Source: Elysia chlorotica
Lineage: Eukaryota; Mollusca; Gastropoda; Plakobranchidae
NCBI GenBank assembly: GCA_003991915.1
Contig: RQTK01000101.1
Location: 406,651 to 470,650 of the forward strand
Length of the DNA stretch: 64,000 nt
Reading direction: 5' to 3'
Shown here piece after piece: positions 10,001 through 22,542 of this stretch. A program made the translations under genes and the position numbers. Positions within the stretch are counted from its first letter, which is position 1; every line of letters starts with the position of its first letter. Under the pieces are notes generated by a model. That model was not told where the DNA came from and searched no databases. It was given only the letters and a program-made list of their open reading frames with translations.

Positions 10001-12308
10001 GGGGCTAAAAGGGTTCTAGACGCATAACCCTGTCAGTCAAGAGACACATGAACACAGAAGGAATGTTGTTCCATGAAAAAAGAATTCGAACTGAAACATA
10101 CCACACCCACAGCTATTTAAAATTAAGTAAGATTAATTGCAATCACCTGCAGGAAAGAAAGTAATGGGGTCTCCTTTATTCCTCCCACACGTTAGGTAAT
10201 AAACGATTATTAAAAGGCAGAAACAGACAAGATAATGAAATCAACATAGTTTTATGAACTTTTAACTAGAAATAATGGGGGGAAAAAAATGTCAATAAAT
10301 GTGCAACACTCAGAGCATCAGTTTTCCAGGTGAATAATACTGCCGCACCCCATTTTTTCACACCCAGACTGGCCATCTGACCGCCGGGTGGCCTTCAAAG
10401 CGCCGCGGGGGTTAAGATGTTTTTCCTCTCTCAAAGAACAGCTATTCTGCAATCTGTAAAGAAAATTGCTTCCTTTTTTAAATACTGAGAACAAATTTAG
10501 AATTTGTCATTTTAATGCAAACAAATATTGTGAGTTCCAATGCTTATAAAAGTTTCATTGCTACATCTCAGTCATTAAGACAAAGAAATTACAATTGATA
10601 TTGATGTAATTTCTGTTTCAGGTGCAATGGAAAAGCAACTACTAAGACAACAGCAAGAGGAACAAGCATTCATGGATGGTGCCCTCGTTGTCTCAGAAGA
10701 TCTGTCTCAGGATAGTTACCCATCATCCACTCTTAAAACCAATGGGTACCATGGGGAAAGGTTGTGTTTACTATAACGATTTGGGAGACTTCCAGTTGAC
10801 ATTCATCGTTTTATGATGGATTTTATTAACAAAGACTATGGTTTGTTTGTTTGCTTATTTTGCTTTGCTCAATTTTATGTACCAAAGAAATAGCTAATGC
10901 ATACCTTTATTGAAAAATAATCTTCAACCGTAACTGTGTATTGCTACTTAAAGGTAAGGATGAAAATTTTGAGTCAATATGGAAAAGTGAGCGCACTTAA
11001 CATATTAGCCAGGAATTTATGCATGAAAATTTAAAGCAAAAATCATACTTTTGGTAGAACCAATGTTTAACCATTTGAGCCCTGGTGCACTGTCATTATT
11101 TTGACTCTATACCTAGCCTCCTGAGCTGAAAATGCATAAAACTGACTTCTGATCGAATTCATCCAAAATTACAAAGACAACAGAGAGTGGACGCTGACAG
11201 ATTCTTCTCTTCTGTACTATCATGAAGTGAAAGAGTTTTCTGATTGGATAAAAAGAAGCCTCTATAATTATAACCCCTACTTTACTGCAGTATTGACTCA
11301 CGTCTTACGCGGTGTTACGCTGCTCAGTAAAATAAAAGCTCAAGCGCTTAAGCAGTGTCTCTGGCTCAAAAAGTTAAAAGGATTGTAAAAGATTTGTTTG
11401 ACACCCTCATCCCTGTAGAGAAATAACGGTATCTTGATGACTTTTGATGAAGTTTTTTCTAACTTTTTGTTCATATGATCTGTCGAAAATAATCCATATC
11501 TGTTTCTTAAAAGGTTGCATTGTTTGGTTAAAAAAATTTTCTATTCATTTGATTGTGATACTTCCAGTTTCTGTTTTAAACCTGAGCATTTTTGTTATGA
11601 CAAAAAAATGTATGATTTGTTTGTTGTTTTTTTTCCCAGAGAGGGAACATGAAATATCAACTTTGAAACGTTGTTTGAGCAAAGCTTTTCAACAGAATGT
11701 CTCCATGTGCAAAGAGATTCAAGCTTTACAGGTTTGATATACACATTTCAAAATTTCTAAGCCAAAATTACCTCTGTTTAACTGCAGAGGAAAAGCATGG
11801 ATTTGTTGAATTTTTGTTGTTGTTAAGTATTAGGGGAAAAGGTTGTTTTATTTTCTCCTCAGAGGATCTGAGAAGAGAAAAAAACAATCTTTCTGCCTCT
11901 TCAACAATTGCATGCTTTTCTTCTGCAAGTTAAACATATGTAATTTGGCCTTAGATATTTTAAAATGTTAGATTTGTTGGAAATCCTATATATAAGCAAT
12001 AGAGATATTTCAAAGATTAGAAAGTAAATGAAACAACACATATAAAAGTTTAAAAGCTAACTTTAAAGTCCTTTTTTCCCCTTCTTTCCTTATTTTTCTT
12101 TTTGAAATGAGATCTAATCTTTGGGAGGTGTATTGTAATTTATTTTTTGTTCTTTCATTTTATTTTCTTTCTTCTTTTTTTCTTTTAGGAATATCAGAAC
12201 AAGTTGGAAGAAGAACAGAAGGTCCTTGGTTCTTCAATTGCAGCACTCATCGCTCAAAGTGATGCCCTCAAAATGGTTCCAACATTATTTGGTATAATAA
12301 ATTTGTGA
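1070..12308 (+). CDS. HMG20-like HMG-box protein with a U1-type zinc finger and C-terminal coiled coil
   Basis: Exons chosen by splice sites and phase: 1074 (ATG)-1167, 1599-1681, 1895-2005, 3518-3597, 3826-3949, 4103-4214, 6444-6493, 7052-7157, 10622-10760, 11644-11731, 12189-12308 (TGA), about 368 residues. The start ATG lies four bases inside an exon after a CAG acceptor. Residues ~1-96 are acidic and Ser/Thr/Asn-rich. A basic, AT-hook-like segment (GGWPKGKKRK, ~100-109) precedes one HMG box (~116-198, from PRAPVTGY through WSTM to the KKRYREELKAY helix). This order, with WPKGKKRK directly before the box, is that of HMG20A/BRAF35, chromatin proteins of LSD1-CoREST complexes. Unlike vertebrate HMG20 it has a CX2CX12HX5H finger (~226-248, exon 7052-7157), the U1/JAZ pattern. 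The last three exons are Glu/Gln/Lys-rich and helical. The donor at 10760 and acceptor at 11644 are the least certain borders. An AATAAA overlaps the stop region. A nuclear DNA-bending role is inferred from family. Confidence 0.82.
1545..1566. repeat. (TA)n microsatellite at the edge of a duplication
   Basis: A short alternating TA tract lies immediately left of the first copy of the 0.93 kb repeat. A shorter TA tract also follows the N gap at 2525, so the tract probably caused an assembly break. Confidence 0.8.
1567..2499. repeat. Direct repeat, copy 1 (contains HMG-gene exons 2 and 3)
   Basis: This stretch reappears at 2561-3494 essentially identically; the difference I saw is one base in a poly-T run. 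It includes coding exons 1599-1681 and 1895-2005 with their splice sites. It stops exactly where the N gap begins, as expected if two overlapping contig ends were laid side by side. Confidence 0.92.
2500..2524. other. Assembly gap of 25 N
   Basis: Twenty-five unresolved bases, the kind of fixed-size gap a scaffolder inserts. The left flank matches sequence ending at 3494, and the right flank begins with a TA microsatellite. Confidence 0.99.
2561..3494. repeat. Direct repeat, copy 2 (second copies of HMG-gene exons 2 and 3)
   Basis: Second copy of 1567-2499, continuing without a break into the exon at 3518. It carries exon copies at 2593-2675 and 2890-3000. Using both copies in one mRNA would break the frame: the exon at 2593 needs an incoming phase of 1, but the exon ending at 2005 leaves phase 0. 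Only one copy can therefore be used in a normal transcript, and this copy is the one physically joined to the rest of the gene. Confidence 0.92.
6281..7270. repeat. Direct repeat, left copy (finger exon pair)
   Basis: Matches 8743-9732 at roughly 98-99% by eye, with scattered substitutions and one-base indels. It holds exons 6444-6493 and 7052-7157. A mariner element follows 57 bases after its right end. Confidence 0.9.
7442..8285 (-). pseudogene. Mariner (DD34D) transposase, N-terminally truncated
   Basis: The open frame on the minus strand continues to 8353, but its first ~25 residues are antisense read-through of the opposite arm, so the true mariner part begins near 8285. Visible features are a partial helix-turn-helix (KQKDIANALDISKERVHHI), the first catalytic Asp in TGDESW, the second in QHDNARPHT, and the third in SPDLAPSDFF. 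Thirty-four residues separate the last two, which is the DD34D spacing diagnostic of mariner. The C-terminal part runs to the normal end. The catalytic core is uninterrupted, but roughly the first 60 residues (first DNA-binding helices) and a start codon in context are lost, so this copy is unlikely to be functional. Confidence 0.9.
8287..8620 (+). pseudogene. Second C-terminal mariner transposase fragment, inverted
   Basis: Mirror copy of the C-terminal ~112 residues of the neighbouring transposase, from RQDKVKDVVIQHDNARP to the stop. It contains the second and third catalytic Asp but not the first. One visible change against the other arm is ARPRTS for ARPHTS. It forms the right arm of the fold-back element and cannot encode an active enzyme. 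Confidence 0.88.
8743..9732 (+). repeat. Direct repeat, right copy with second zinc-finger exon pair
   Basis: Copy of 6281-7270. It contains intact versions of the 50-nt exon (8907-8956, with a Ser-to-Leu codon change TCA to TTA) and the finger exon (9514-9619, protein-identical), each with AG acceptor and GT donor. Phases are 1 to 0 and 0 to 1, so the pair could be included between 7157 and 10622 without breaking the frame, giving a protein of ~420 residues with two U1-type fingers. At ~9733 it breaks off into a tRNA-like repeat. Scattered substitutions mean it is not a simple unmerged overlap, though an uncollapsed second allele remains possible. Confidence 0.85.
9733..9800 (+). repeat. tRNA-like head of a SINE
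   Basis: A box-A-like stretch (ACCTCAGTCTG) is followed ~35 bases later by a good box B (GGTTCAAATCC, about 9774-9784) and then a T-run. I could not fold it into a convincing mature tRNA, so it reads as a tRNA-derived SINE head. It begins exactly where the 0.99 kb repeat stops matching. Confidence 0.5.
10348..10415 (+). repeat. Dispersed repeat tail (family shared with 57.99 and 59.73 kb)
   Basis: CCCATTTTTTC, then GACTGGCCATCTG, then a GGGTGGCCTTCAAAGC element recur in the same order at 57985-58072 and 59728-59812. The order is kept while bases differ, so these are diverged members of one interspersed family. Confidence 0.6.
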
Positions 12309-15300
12309 CAAATGCCTTTTTATATTTTTTTAACTTATTAATTATGTACATATGATATGCATTGATATACGATAATTATACAACTAAGAAAGAACAATAT
12401 TAAAAGTAAAAAATACTTTCTTGCAATCAATCTGACCTACTCAAAGCAGCAAAAGCAAATATGATATTAATTTGTTTCCCACGACACCAAAAGATGAATG
12501 AAAATTGTTTTACTCTTGATTAGCAATATCTGTGCTGCACCGGAAAGTGGTAATTTATCCTTGCTGTATTTTGAATTTATGAAAAGATAATAAGGGGCTT
12601 TTGAGCTGGTTACTCTTTTAATTTTATCTTTCAGGGCTAAAAGATAGCTGATCCTAACTCAAAAGGTTACTTTTGAATATGGATATGTCTCCTAAAAATA
12701 TGAATCTATTGATTTCTGGTCAATTGAATCCCTGAATGTCCAGCTTACGTAAAATAGAACTGAAAGAAAACACTGATAAATTTCACAGGACATATTTGAA
12801 TACTTGTTGGCAAATATTGTTGATCATGAAATGAACAAGAAAGTCAATTCTTAAACAACTAGGTAAACCCTGTGTAAAAACAGACCTAAAACTTGCTTGG
12901 TTCAATACACTTTCAAAGCATTATTTTTTTTTTAATTTAAGACTTTTGAAATGGTAAACAAGAGACCAAAACACTTAAGTTATAGTCATACACCAGCAGC
13001 CACAAAATCAACATACATCAGGTATTATATAAATTTTAACTTATTAAATTGTAAGAAATGAAATTGGTTCTTTATTTTCTCTTTCTTTCATTCAATTTTG
13101 TGAGAACAACTCTCTGAGGGTCTTCAGTAGATTTTATGAGGAAATTTTTCATAACTTCTGAAAATGTCTTTTATTTTATGATGATAAAACAGCAGAAAAA
13201 TATCAGACTGGCAGTGGTCGTTTCTCTTACTTGTCATTTGCGATTTATAAAACCAACTGACAAAATAGAATGACCCAAAGTAGTTTAAGCATATACAATT
13301 TATAGCATTGCAATCTTTATGTACATTTTGTTTGAAAAACAACTGAGCATGCACTGTACAGTAAAAAGGAAATAAAAAGATATTCTTGAGGATATACATT
13401 AAGAGTCTTTTAGTTCGTTTTTTCACCCGAGGTCAATGGAAAATTATTCTCAGAACATAGTATAAAAGCCTCACGAATTGTCTTTATTATGTCTATGTGT
13501 AAATGCAGACCCTTTTACAAGGATTTAATACAGCTTTCACAAAAATGCAAGTTGGTGTGAGATGCTTGTACATCAAAGAGTAATGCTTACATTTTCTAAT
13601 AAAGAGATGTTAAAATAGCTTGTCAATAACGACATACCTGGTTCAGTACAATGGGCATGATGATTTTGAGTCAAAACACTTTACAGCTAAAATTCATTGG
13701 CAATAAGAAATTGTGATAGGGCAGGCCTAGCTAAACTATAAGTCGCCAGTCTCGTCAAGACATTGATCTAGGTAAATAGCACAATTTAGAGTCCAGTGAC
13801 TTGATTAGTTTCTCAGTGCTAACTCTGGTCCAATTTCTTTTTTGTCTTTAATACTAATCACAAGCCAAGCAAGGAGAGCAGAGAAATTTGGGGGCTAATA
13901 CGGGTTTATATGATTACCGGTAGTTTTTTCCTAAGTCAGTCAGTGTCCTCGAAACTATAATTTGTCTGATCTACTGCCACCAGTAAAAAAAGTTGTACAA
14001 AAGGAAGTTTCCTTTGGAAGATTATCAGGATGATCTAATGTCAGCATGTAAAATCAGACCCAATTTAATATTTTTTTTAAATTTCAAAATTAAAAACAGA
14101 AATCTCTCACCAAATATATCTTGCTTTTTGCACTTCTAAGGAAATGTATTTTTGAGAGGAACCATCATAAAAAGTATCTTGTACATGTATTTTTTTACAG
14201 ATATATTTTGCAATCATTATTATCTAAATACACAACAATGCCTAAAATTGTAATTTTGTCGAGTTAAGAGAGGGGTAACTACTCATTTGTCACAAAGTTT
14301 TAGTTTGCAAAGCTCATGATTTCAAACAGAAACATTTTCAAAATGAATCCATAAATGATTTGAAGGTGCACAAATTAGAAATAACTTGGTCAGTTTTAGC
14401 ACCCAAAAAAAAGATGAAACATAACCCAGTTTTTATGGGACCACTGGTGTAGTGCTAACTTTAAAACAGTGCCTGGTGTTTTTTTAAGCACAATAATTAA
14501 CTAGACCATGCAATGTGAATTCATCTTAACATCTCATGGTATGTTATCTCAATATTCTTATGTATGTACAGGTATACAAATCATATTGCTATTGTCATAA
14601 AAATATTTTTTGAAGGTTGTATCAGAAACTACATTTTACATGCTCAAATGAAATTTTCTTAACTAGCATCTTTCATATTATTAAACTCAGCGGTTAGAAT
14701 ATAACGTCGAGTATAGAGGTTGTTTGTTTGTTTTTTGTTTTATTTTACCAAGTTCTTCTAAAGGCCTGTAAGGGGCTCTATTTTTTATATACTTATTATT
14801 TTCATTAATGTAATTTTACTGTAAAAAATAAATGGAAATTTTGTGGCATTGGCAATCAATTGCATTTCCACCTGAATTCTCAAATGCATAGATAAGCACC
14901 TCTAGGAATCACAAAGCACCAACCACTAAAAGTAGAAGAAATAAGGATAAGATTTCAGGGCAACTCTGTTAGTGTTATGTATATGTACTTAATTTTTAAA
15001 TTAAACCAAAAGTTATTAATTTTTTTATAATTATACGAACATTTTTATTCTACATTGATCATCCAATCCAGAAAACATTGGGTAAAATTAATTAAGAGAA
15101 GTTTGCTGTCTCCATAAAGATTGGCATAAGTACATGTAGTGACAAAAGGACTTTTCGATGATTTAAAACTGGTATTTTTATTCAATGTGCAATAAAAAAA
15201 AAAGGTCATCCTCTTCATAAGGCGCATTTTATTTTCTCAGTTGCAAGGCCACTGTCAGAGTTTAAAGGATTTTTGTTTAGACCTGAACTCAATAATAGAA

Positions 15301-17615
15301 ATTTAGACATATCAGAGGGCAACCAAATATCTTTACTAGAAGACCAAACTAAAAATAAAAGTTAAGAAACTGAGTCTACACCCAAATACCAATACACCAA
15401 GCCAGGCTATGTTCAAAACGTAATTCCATATGAACATGTGCGACAGATCAGACCAGGATGTCAGGTAATTTGGCTTTTTTAATTGTTAGTTCAGAACTCG
15501 TGAAGAAAAACCAGCACAATGTATCATTAAAATGACCAAACCGAAAGGCTACATCCTTTGCATTTTTTTATGTCATTGACATACACCAAAATAATTTCAA
15601 TCAAATCTCATTATGTCAACGTGCCTTCACAGTAAATTTAAAGTGAACACATTGTAATAATGTATCATTTCAGTTCAATGATGTCACAGTCAAGCCAATT
15701 TAATAAATTTAAGTGGTTTATTATGACCATTATCGCACCTACCAAAATGTATTAGGAACTGCAATTTGTTATGATGAATAAAGCCACTATGTGTATAATT
15801 ATACATGAGACTAAAAATCACTATTCTCATAAGTGATGTTTGCTGCTTTTACACTTTTTTATCTGTATTATAATTTGACTATTATATAGACTTGAAAAAA
15901 GTATGAGACATTTTGGACTAGGACAAAAACAAGATATCACAAAAGACATTCTGAGTACGGCAGTCATTACTTGGGAGAAAAAAAAACGGACATAACGTCA
16001 ATAAACCACAAGTTATTTGTTCACTCTTTATTGGTAAATCTTTTCTGGTCAAAGTAAAATGTACATTTTTTAATTAATTGCTTAGATCACTTTTTTGTCC
16101 TTCATCTAAACAGAAACAGCTTGGTTCTTTATATGTTATTAATAAGCAAAGTCAAGGATATTTATCTGAAACACAGCTTGGTTCTTTATATGTTATTAAT
16201 ATAACAAAAAATAAACTGCAGAGCAGCAAGACCACCCTCATTCTCCACTCTGGGGAAAGTGTTTGAGACCAGGACTGCAGGCAATTAATAAACAGTGGAA
16301 ATATTGGTGCCCATATTCCTAACAAAAAAGAAACCAAAACAACAACAACAATAACAAAACTGGCATTATTTTTTATACTTTAATTGCTTCAAGCTCTTTG
16401 AGCCATCTCTATAACAAATGTAATAGTTAAACATTCACAAGATGATCTCAGGTATTTTCAATTCAGCACCATCCAAGCAGTGCTAAAGTAAAAAAAAATA
16501 AGGATAACAAGTCAATAAAATCTTGAAAAGTAAAAAATAATTGAAATATTTATAAATTTTTTTTGAGAGGATTTTTTACAAAGCCTTTTCAATGTGATAA
16601 GAATAAAGAATAAGATGCAACTTGCAAATAAACATTAGGCCTGCTTTATACACTTGTTCACCAAAGCATAAACTTTATTGCAAGATTTGGATATATCAGA
16701 TTCAGAATATAGTAGGAAATTGCTCATGTGAATGAGATATAAATAATACTTATTGTGGGAAAGTGATAGTTTCATAGATTTAAGACAAAATTGAACCATC
16801 ACGTTTAACCCTTGACAAGAAGATCAAAGAGGTACTAACAAAATTCGCAATGCACCCTGCATACACCTCTAAGTTTTTTTCATTGCCACAAGTTTAAAAT
16901 GAGTTCAGCTTCGGTATTGACAGTTTTAAATTTAATATATATAGACCTGCATGTGAGCCCTAATTAAATTGTCTGAACTTTTTTCACCCATCACAATCTT
17001 GACTTAATCTCAACATATAAAGAGAACACTTTTCAAACCTTAAGCAGTTTAGTGAAAATTTCAAAGTTAACTGATAGAAATTTGAGGAAGAAGAAGAAAC
17101 TTAAATTTGTGGAGAAAGAAAGAAAAAAAGGTTGCAGTAAAATTTAACCAACCGGCCGTGATTGTCAGAAATACGACAATGATCAGAACACTTGTAGGTC
17201 TACATATAAAGCTGTCAAGAATGAAATAAAAGTACACAAGAAAATGTACACAAACATTTTTTAAGCAGACAATCCTAGTTGGTAAAAACAAAACCATAGA
17301 GCCACATTTTCCCCCAATCTCTACAGTACTTGTTGAACCACATTTATTAATAGTTATGACTCTTTTTTTTATTTTTACTTCTGATTTCAATTTTCTTTCA
17401 TATAAAAATGTGTAATGAATTTTTTTTAATGTTCAGTTCACTAAGCCTAGATTTTTAAAAATCTAATTACATTGTTCCTATAAAAAAAAAAGTTAAATAT
17501 ACTTCCCTCAAATTTCTTTGATAAAAATACCCACGCTGGAGCACCATACATTTACAATACCTACTAAATGCACCCCCCACCCACCAAACAAAAAAGGAGG
17601 ACATATCTCTAAATG
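12309..17615. other. Intergenic region between convergent genes
   Basis: The stretch is AT-rich with no exon carrying both splice sites and recognisable similarity. It lies between the 3' ends of the HMG-box gene (plus) and PBDC1 (minus) and presumably contains both 3' UTRs. A small direct repeat occurs at 16109-16202. No other feature could be supported. Confidence 0.5.
16109..16202. repeat. Short direct repeat
   Basis: CAGCTTGGTTCTTTATATGT and the following ~9 bases occur twice, 62 bases apart. No function is evident. Confidence 0.7.
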
Positions 17616-20600
17616 CTATGAAGACTCTTTCTCCTTTGCCTCAACCTCTTGTTTAGCTTTTTTCTTTTCCAACAAGATGCTGTTATGACCTTCTTTGTTT
17701 CTTGCGATTTCAATGGCTAAAAACTGTGTCCTGACACCTGTGAAGACAAACAAATTTAAATTAGCTGCAATCAAAGTTGAAAAAACATCACATGTTAGTA
17801 AATAATGTTACATTGCAAGCCGAAATGCAAACTAAGGACCAATAGCTGCAGTTTCAGTAGAGGAGCCTTTCTTTCAGTTGATAAGTTTAGGCCCTTGACA
17901 AGCACTAGGTGCAAAGCGGGCAACCTGAAGATCTGTCCAGCATTATTGAATTTATTCCTTTAGATGTTACATGAAAAAGGTCATATATTGAAACATAGTG
18001 CAGAATAATTATGTTGCATACTTTAAGTTGTAAAAAATTGAATACAGTCAGTCCAATAAGAGCTTAACCTTAAAATCACAAACATGTGAAATATTTGTTT
18101 TGACTCATCAAATAATAATAAGGCAACCAGGGTGAATCAAGATTAAGTCAGACATTTGACTATTGGATTTGTTCATAGTCTGTTAAAAGGCATCAAATGA
18201 AATTTAAGAGGCTGAGAAAATTATAAACCTATCATTTCTAGAACCAGAGATATTCAAATTGATCTGAAAATGAAAAGGGTCAAAATATAGTCATTTTCAA
18301 TGTTAAGAATAGAGGGCTCTAGCTCAAAACCTATATTAGCAACTTGTGCCTGATTCACCCTGGTTGCCTCCAAATTGTTTCTGTTTCCCCATGAAAGACG
18401 CAAAGATAGCCAAGGGCGCACACATACAAATTTTTAATTCAAAACAAGAATCTGTTTTCCATTGAATACTAAGTCTCCACTCTCTTTTAACAACAAAAAA
18501 GACAATCTTATTTCTACCTGATATTGAAATCAGGTTTATCAAAATGTAAAGAAGAAAAAAAATATTTCTTTGGGTTCTAAATTTGTTAGTTCTGACACTT
18601 GGAAACAGGTTTATAATACCCACATATGAATACCACACATCCTAAATGAAGCTATGATTCTAGAATAAATACATCTAGGTTTGTGATTGCTTCTTCTACA
18701 CTATTTCTTTCTTACTTTCCCAAATCACATGCACCTTCTAGCTCCGTCTTTATCAGCCTTTATCACTGTTCAGACTGCCTTATTTTGAAAGAAATTTAAA
18801 AAAATACTCACTAAAGGTTGTAGTCTCTGGGGTATAATCATCTTCACACCGAAGTCTCAAAAGAGTTCCAAGATTGTAATCTTCAATGTGGCCCTTGAAA
18901 GACTCGCAAAAGTTACGCCACTTCTGGAGAAGAAAAAAATTAGTTATAAATGTTAAGCTCTCAAACCAAAAGAAGAGCACTATTCACAAAGCTTAACAGA
19001 TTATCTTTATATTAACTCTCAGGAGAATTCCTGAATGAAAAATCGAAAATACTTAGCATACAAAACAAATCCCAAAAGCCAAACAAATACTTTGCAAAAT
19101 TTAGAAAGTAGATTAGATTGGGCAATAATTGTCCCCACCCAATCACTGCAATCAAAGAAAATAAAAGATGATCGTCTGATCACAGTCAGTAAAGTTGCAA
19201 ATACTATTTTTAAACTTGAAAGTAGATATTTGATTACATCATTCATCTAGGATATAGTTCTTAGTTATAATACCGAAGCATTTTACATAGAGATTGTAGT
19301 TTCTCTTGTTGAATTTTCCTTTTTTTTATTCTTTATATTACTTTGAGATTAATGGAAATGATGTTGAATAATTACCTCCTTTGACTCTGGAGTTTTCAAG
19401 TCATCTTCTTTTATACTTCTCACGTCGAAATCAGGAAATGTCTCTCGAAAGTGCTTGTAGATTATGTCATCCATTTGCGTCAGCCTAAGGCGTGAAGCAT
19501 CCACAGATGATATCAACTGGATAATATAATGAGGTTTAAAACAAATTATTATGGCTTGGAATATTCAGTTCATAAAAAAGCCATACTTTGTATAATGCTC
19601 AATTATTCCTGATCTGGTAAAATTCCCTGATTTTTTAAAGAAACACATTTACGGACTGAGCAACATGAATATCCTTTTCTCAGGTTCAGCATAATGTCAA
19701 GAAAATCTTTATGCCCACTGTTCTTTTTATGATTAACTAAGGTGCATCTCGTCATTATAGTTTGGTGTCTTGAAGAGTAGCTGCTTATTGTTATATATTG
19801 AAGGAGAGAAGACACATACATAATATATAATTAAAAAAACATCTAACATATCATTTTGTTATTGGTATTTTAAGAACCATTTGATTCACCACTTTTGTTT
19901 CTCAATTCCAAGATACATGTATTTGGCTATAAACAGTGTTTATAATATTTTGCTTTACTGACTCAAGCATGTTCAGATCTGCACCAGTTGACAAGCCGAC
20001 ATGTTAGAAAAATAATTTCACAACTTTGCTTTTGGTTAACGGTCCTTTAGAACAGCAGTCTTTAATTGTGGAAGTAGAAAAAAAAAGATGAAACCAGAGA
20101 TGGAGAGGAGTAAATCAGAGGTCCTTGGAAAAGTAAAAAAAAAAAAAAAAGACACTGACATGGAATCCAAAGGGAAAGAGATCTAAAGGGAAGGCCAATT
20201 AAGCAAAACAGAGAGGGGAATTGGAGTGTGAAATAAAAGAAGCAAAGAAGTCATAGAGATAACTGGTGGTCTTAGATCAGGATAGAAGGAACTGGAGAGG
20301 TTTTGGTGACAGCCTGAGCTCCGCAGGAAGTTGAGAGGCAAACAAAAGATCCTAAACTTTTTTTTTAATGCAAAAAGGTAATTTTGATGCTTTGAATCCA
20401 CATGATTCATTACCATCATTAAATGATTACGAGAGTGAAAGCCAACTGTGTACACATAATTGATTGGTAAATTATAGCACTCTTTTTTTTATTTTTATTT
20501 TTGTCATTGCTACTTGCATTGTAGTGAACTGTTGCATGATCCATTGCTTTCATTGCCCATTGCAATTCAATGTCAGCCTGAAAGAAAAACAAAACAAAAC

Positions 20601-21042
20601 ATCTAACACATTTGTAACTCAAAGGAAGGTAAAAAAATAATACAGGAATATCCAAAGTGAATTCATAATAATTCAGCTAATTAACGAATTTTACCAGTGC
20701 AAAAAGAGCAGCAAATAGAGTTTATTAGTTGAAAAAAAATTTTTATCAGGAAATCTAAAACTTAAGAAACATACAATACCACAGTATGTAGTTCAATCAT
20801 AAAGTCTAATCACAGTTAGAATAACTTGAATCAAATCAATTTTTAAGATGTCAGAGATTAGTAAAAATAGTTCACTTATAGATTTTGTTTGCAAATCAAC
20901 TGATAAAAAGGCATTTGAAGATTAATTTCATGTTTTTTAAAGAAATTAAATTGGATGTAAATAGAGTTCTTACACTGTTTGTATAATCTGAAGCTTTTGT
21001 ACTGGTAAGTACTGCTCCAACATTCTGAAGTTCAGAGGCATT
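17616..21042 (-). CDS. PBDC1: Protein PBDC1 (polysaccharide biosynthesis domain containing 1)
   Basis: Minus-strand coding exons, 5' to 3': 21042-20974, 20577-20518, 19516-19376, 18923-18812, 17737-17616 (TAG). Phases join cleanly at every border. Recognition rests on the order of conserved blocks remembered from vertebrate PBDC1: DIELQWAMKAMDHATVHYN, then LISSVDASRLRLTQMDD, then WRNFCESFKG..EDYNLGTLLRL, then QFLAIEIARNKEG. The C-terminus is a short Lys/Glu-rich tail. The family is a small conserved cytosolic protein of poorly known function. The initiator ATG is not in these exons: the first listed exon begins NASELQ right after an acceptor, so at least one 5' exon is missing (candidate at 22450-22542). 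The intron between 20518 and 19516 appears to start with GC instead of GT. Confidence 0.9.
20516..20517 (-). other. Apparent GC splice donor in PBDC1
   Basis: Reading the minus strand, the conserved HYN codons are followed directly by GCAAGTAG. Family alignment and phase both require the exon to end before this GC, since the next exon begins LISSVD in phase 0. The only nearby GT would leave phase 1. GCAAGT is the usual context for the minor GC-AG intron class. Confidence 0.75.
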
Positions 21043-21349
21043 CTGAAATAAATATATAAAGACAACTATGCATTATACTTGTCTCTTTCTCTCTTTCTTA
21101 TTAGTTGCAAGATAAAAGTGTAGAAAATCAAGTAATAAATGAAACACCAGAGCTGTGAATGACTAAATTTCTTTTTTTTATAATTAGATTTGGTTAACTA
21201 CTATACTGAATTGCTGATTATTGAATTCTTTTATCAACAATTACAATGTATGCTATCCATGGGGCAGAATTGTATTGCACCAGGTTGATTTAGAACATCC
21301 ACGTTTCAACTTCAGCATTGTAAATTGGGCTATATTGTGGATGAGTCCC

Positions 21350-21560
21350 AACACATGACATCTAACAATTTAGGCTATGTGCTGCCACATGAGACAGTGC
21401 TGGGAGACTTGGACTCATGTCTCAGCCGGTCAAATCAAACTGGCACCTACTCAACCAGTAGGAGATGAAATCGGACAGATAATTTTTTATTGATTTGAAC
21501 CGTTGACTTTCCGATCTGGCTCTACCACATGTGCCAGTTCACCCACCCCTGACTTAGAGC
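21350..21560. repeat. SINE-like repeat, family B, copy 1
   Basis: Contains TGCTGCCACATG, then GACTCATGTCTCAGC, then a TGCCAGTTCACCCAC motif. The same words in the same order occur near 30100-30185, with a weaker copy at 36615-36790. The region lies upstream of PBDC1 and has no coding support. Confidence 0.55.
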
Positions 21561-22449
21561 TCTTGGTGTTCTGTTTTGTGACTGGAAAGGGTTATGTGAG
21601 ATACCTTTAAATAAAAAGAGTGTAATTTGCGTGTATCCAGAACTAAAAAGGTATAAGAGTTGCACTAACCACTATAGATTTATGCAAAGATTACTTTAGA
21701 TTCTGAGACCTGTGTATCAATTTTACTGTAAGTGATTCAATTTTAGAAAAGTGCTATTTGAACATGAAAAGTTTCAAAATAAAATGGAGGAAGTTAAAAA
21801 AAACAGAATATATATATATATCTAATTAATTAGTAAATAATGTTTAAATTTTGTTCAATCCTTGCATAGCATATATATCTTTAATTGCAAAAGTCTCAAT
21901 GGAATATTTTACAGGTATGTAAACTTAAGAGTTTTAAAGATTTATGTTCTTATAATTATAATAATAATAAATTACATTTATTTAGCGCTTTCCATTTTCA
22001 AAATATTTTTTAAAATCTCTTATGATTTTTGTGATCGATTCCTTTATTTATATTTCAATAGTTTAAGTCTTTAAAAATGAATTTCACAACGTTCTGGATC
22101 CCTATGGTTAGAGGTATCAAATTTTATTTTTAACCTAGTGAAATAAGTGATATTTGTATGTGCTTTATGATCCAAATTTGATTGCATGTTGTTTGTTTGA
22201 GCAAATGATAAATTTTGCTTTGTATTAAAATTTTAATTGTTGAAAATTGGTTGGAAAATAATTAGTTTAGGAACAAATTAACTTTTGAATTACATTCATC
22301 GGTGTCGCATTAAAAACACAATACACAGCACTGTTTAGAATTTGGCTAAACAAAACTGATTGGTACTAAGCACTGTAAATTTCTTTTTCTGACAGTTAAG
22401 CAGATTTTATTATATGGGACAAGATACTAAACACGTACGTGTACTGTAC

Positions 22450-22542
22450 CCCTTTCACTCTGGGACTGTAGGAAACTTTCCTCAATTTGGTTTCTAACTG
22501 TTCAAAACTCTCAAATGTTTCGTTGAATTGAAAGCTAGCCAT
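22450..22542 (-). CDS. Candidate 5' coding exon, perhaps PBDC1 exon 1
   Basis: On the minus strand an ATG at 22542 opens a 31-codon exon (MASFQFNETFESFEQLETKL and 11 more residues) ending at a GT donor in phase 0. That is compatible with the first recognised PBDC1 exon at 21042. The protein does not resemble the vertebrate PBDC1 N-terminus as I remember it; the FESFEQLETKL stretch recalls the N-terminus of SWIM/FAR1-type transposon-derived proteins. It may be the real first exon, an alternative start, or a fossil of a mobile gene. Confidence 0.4.
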
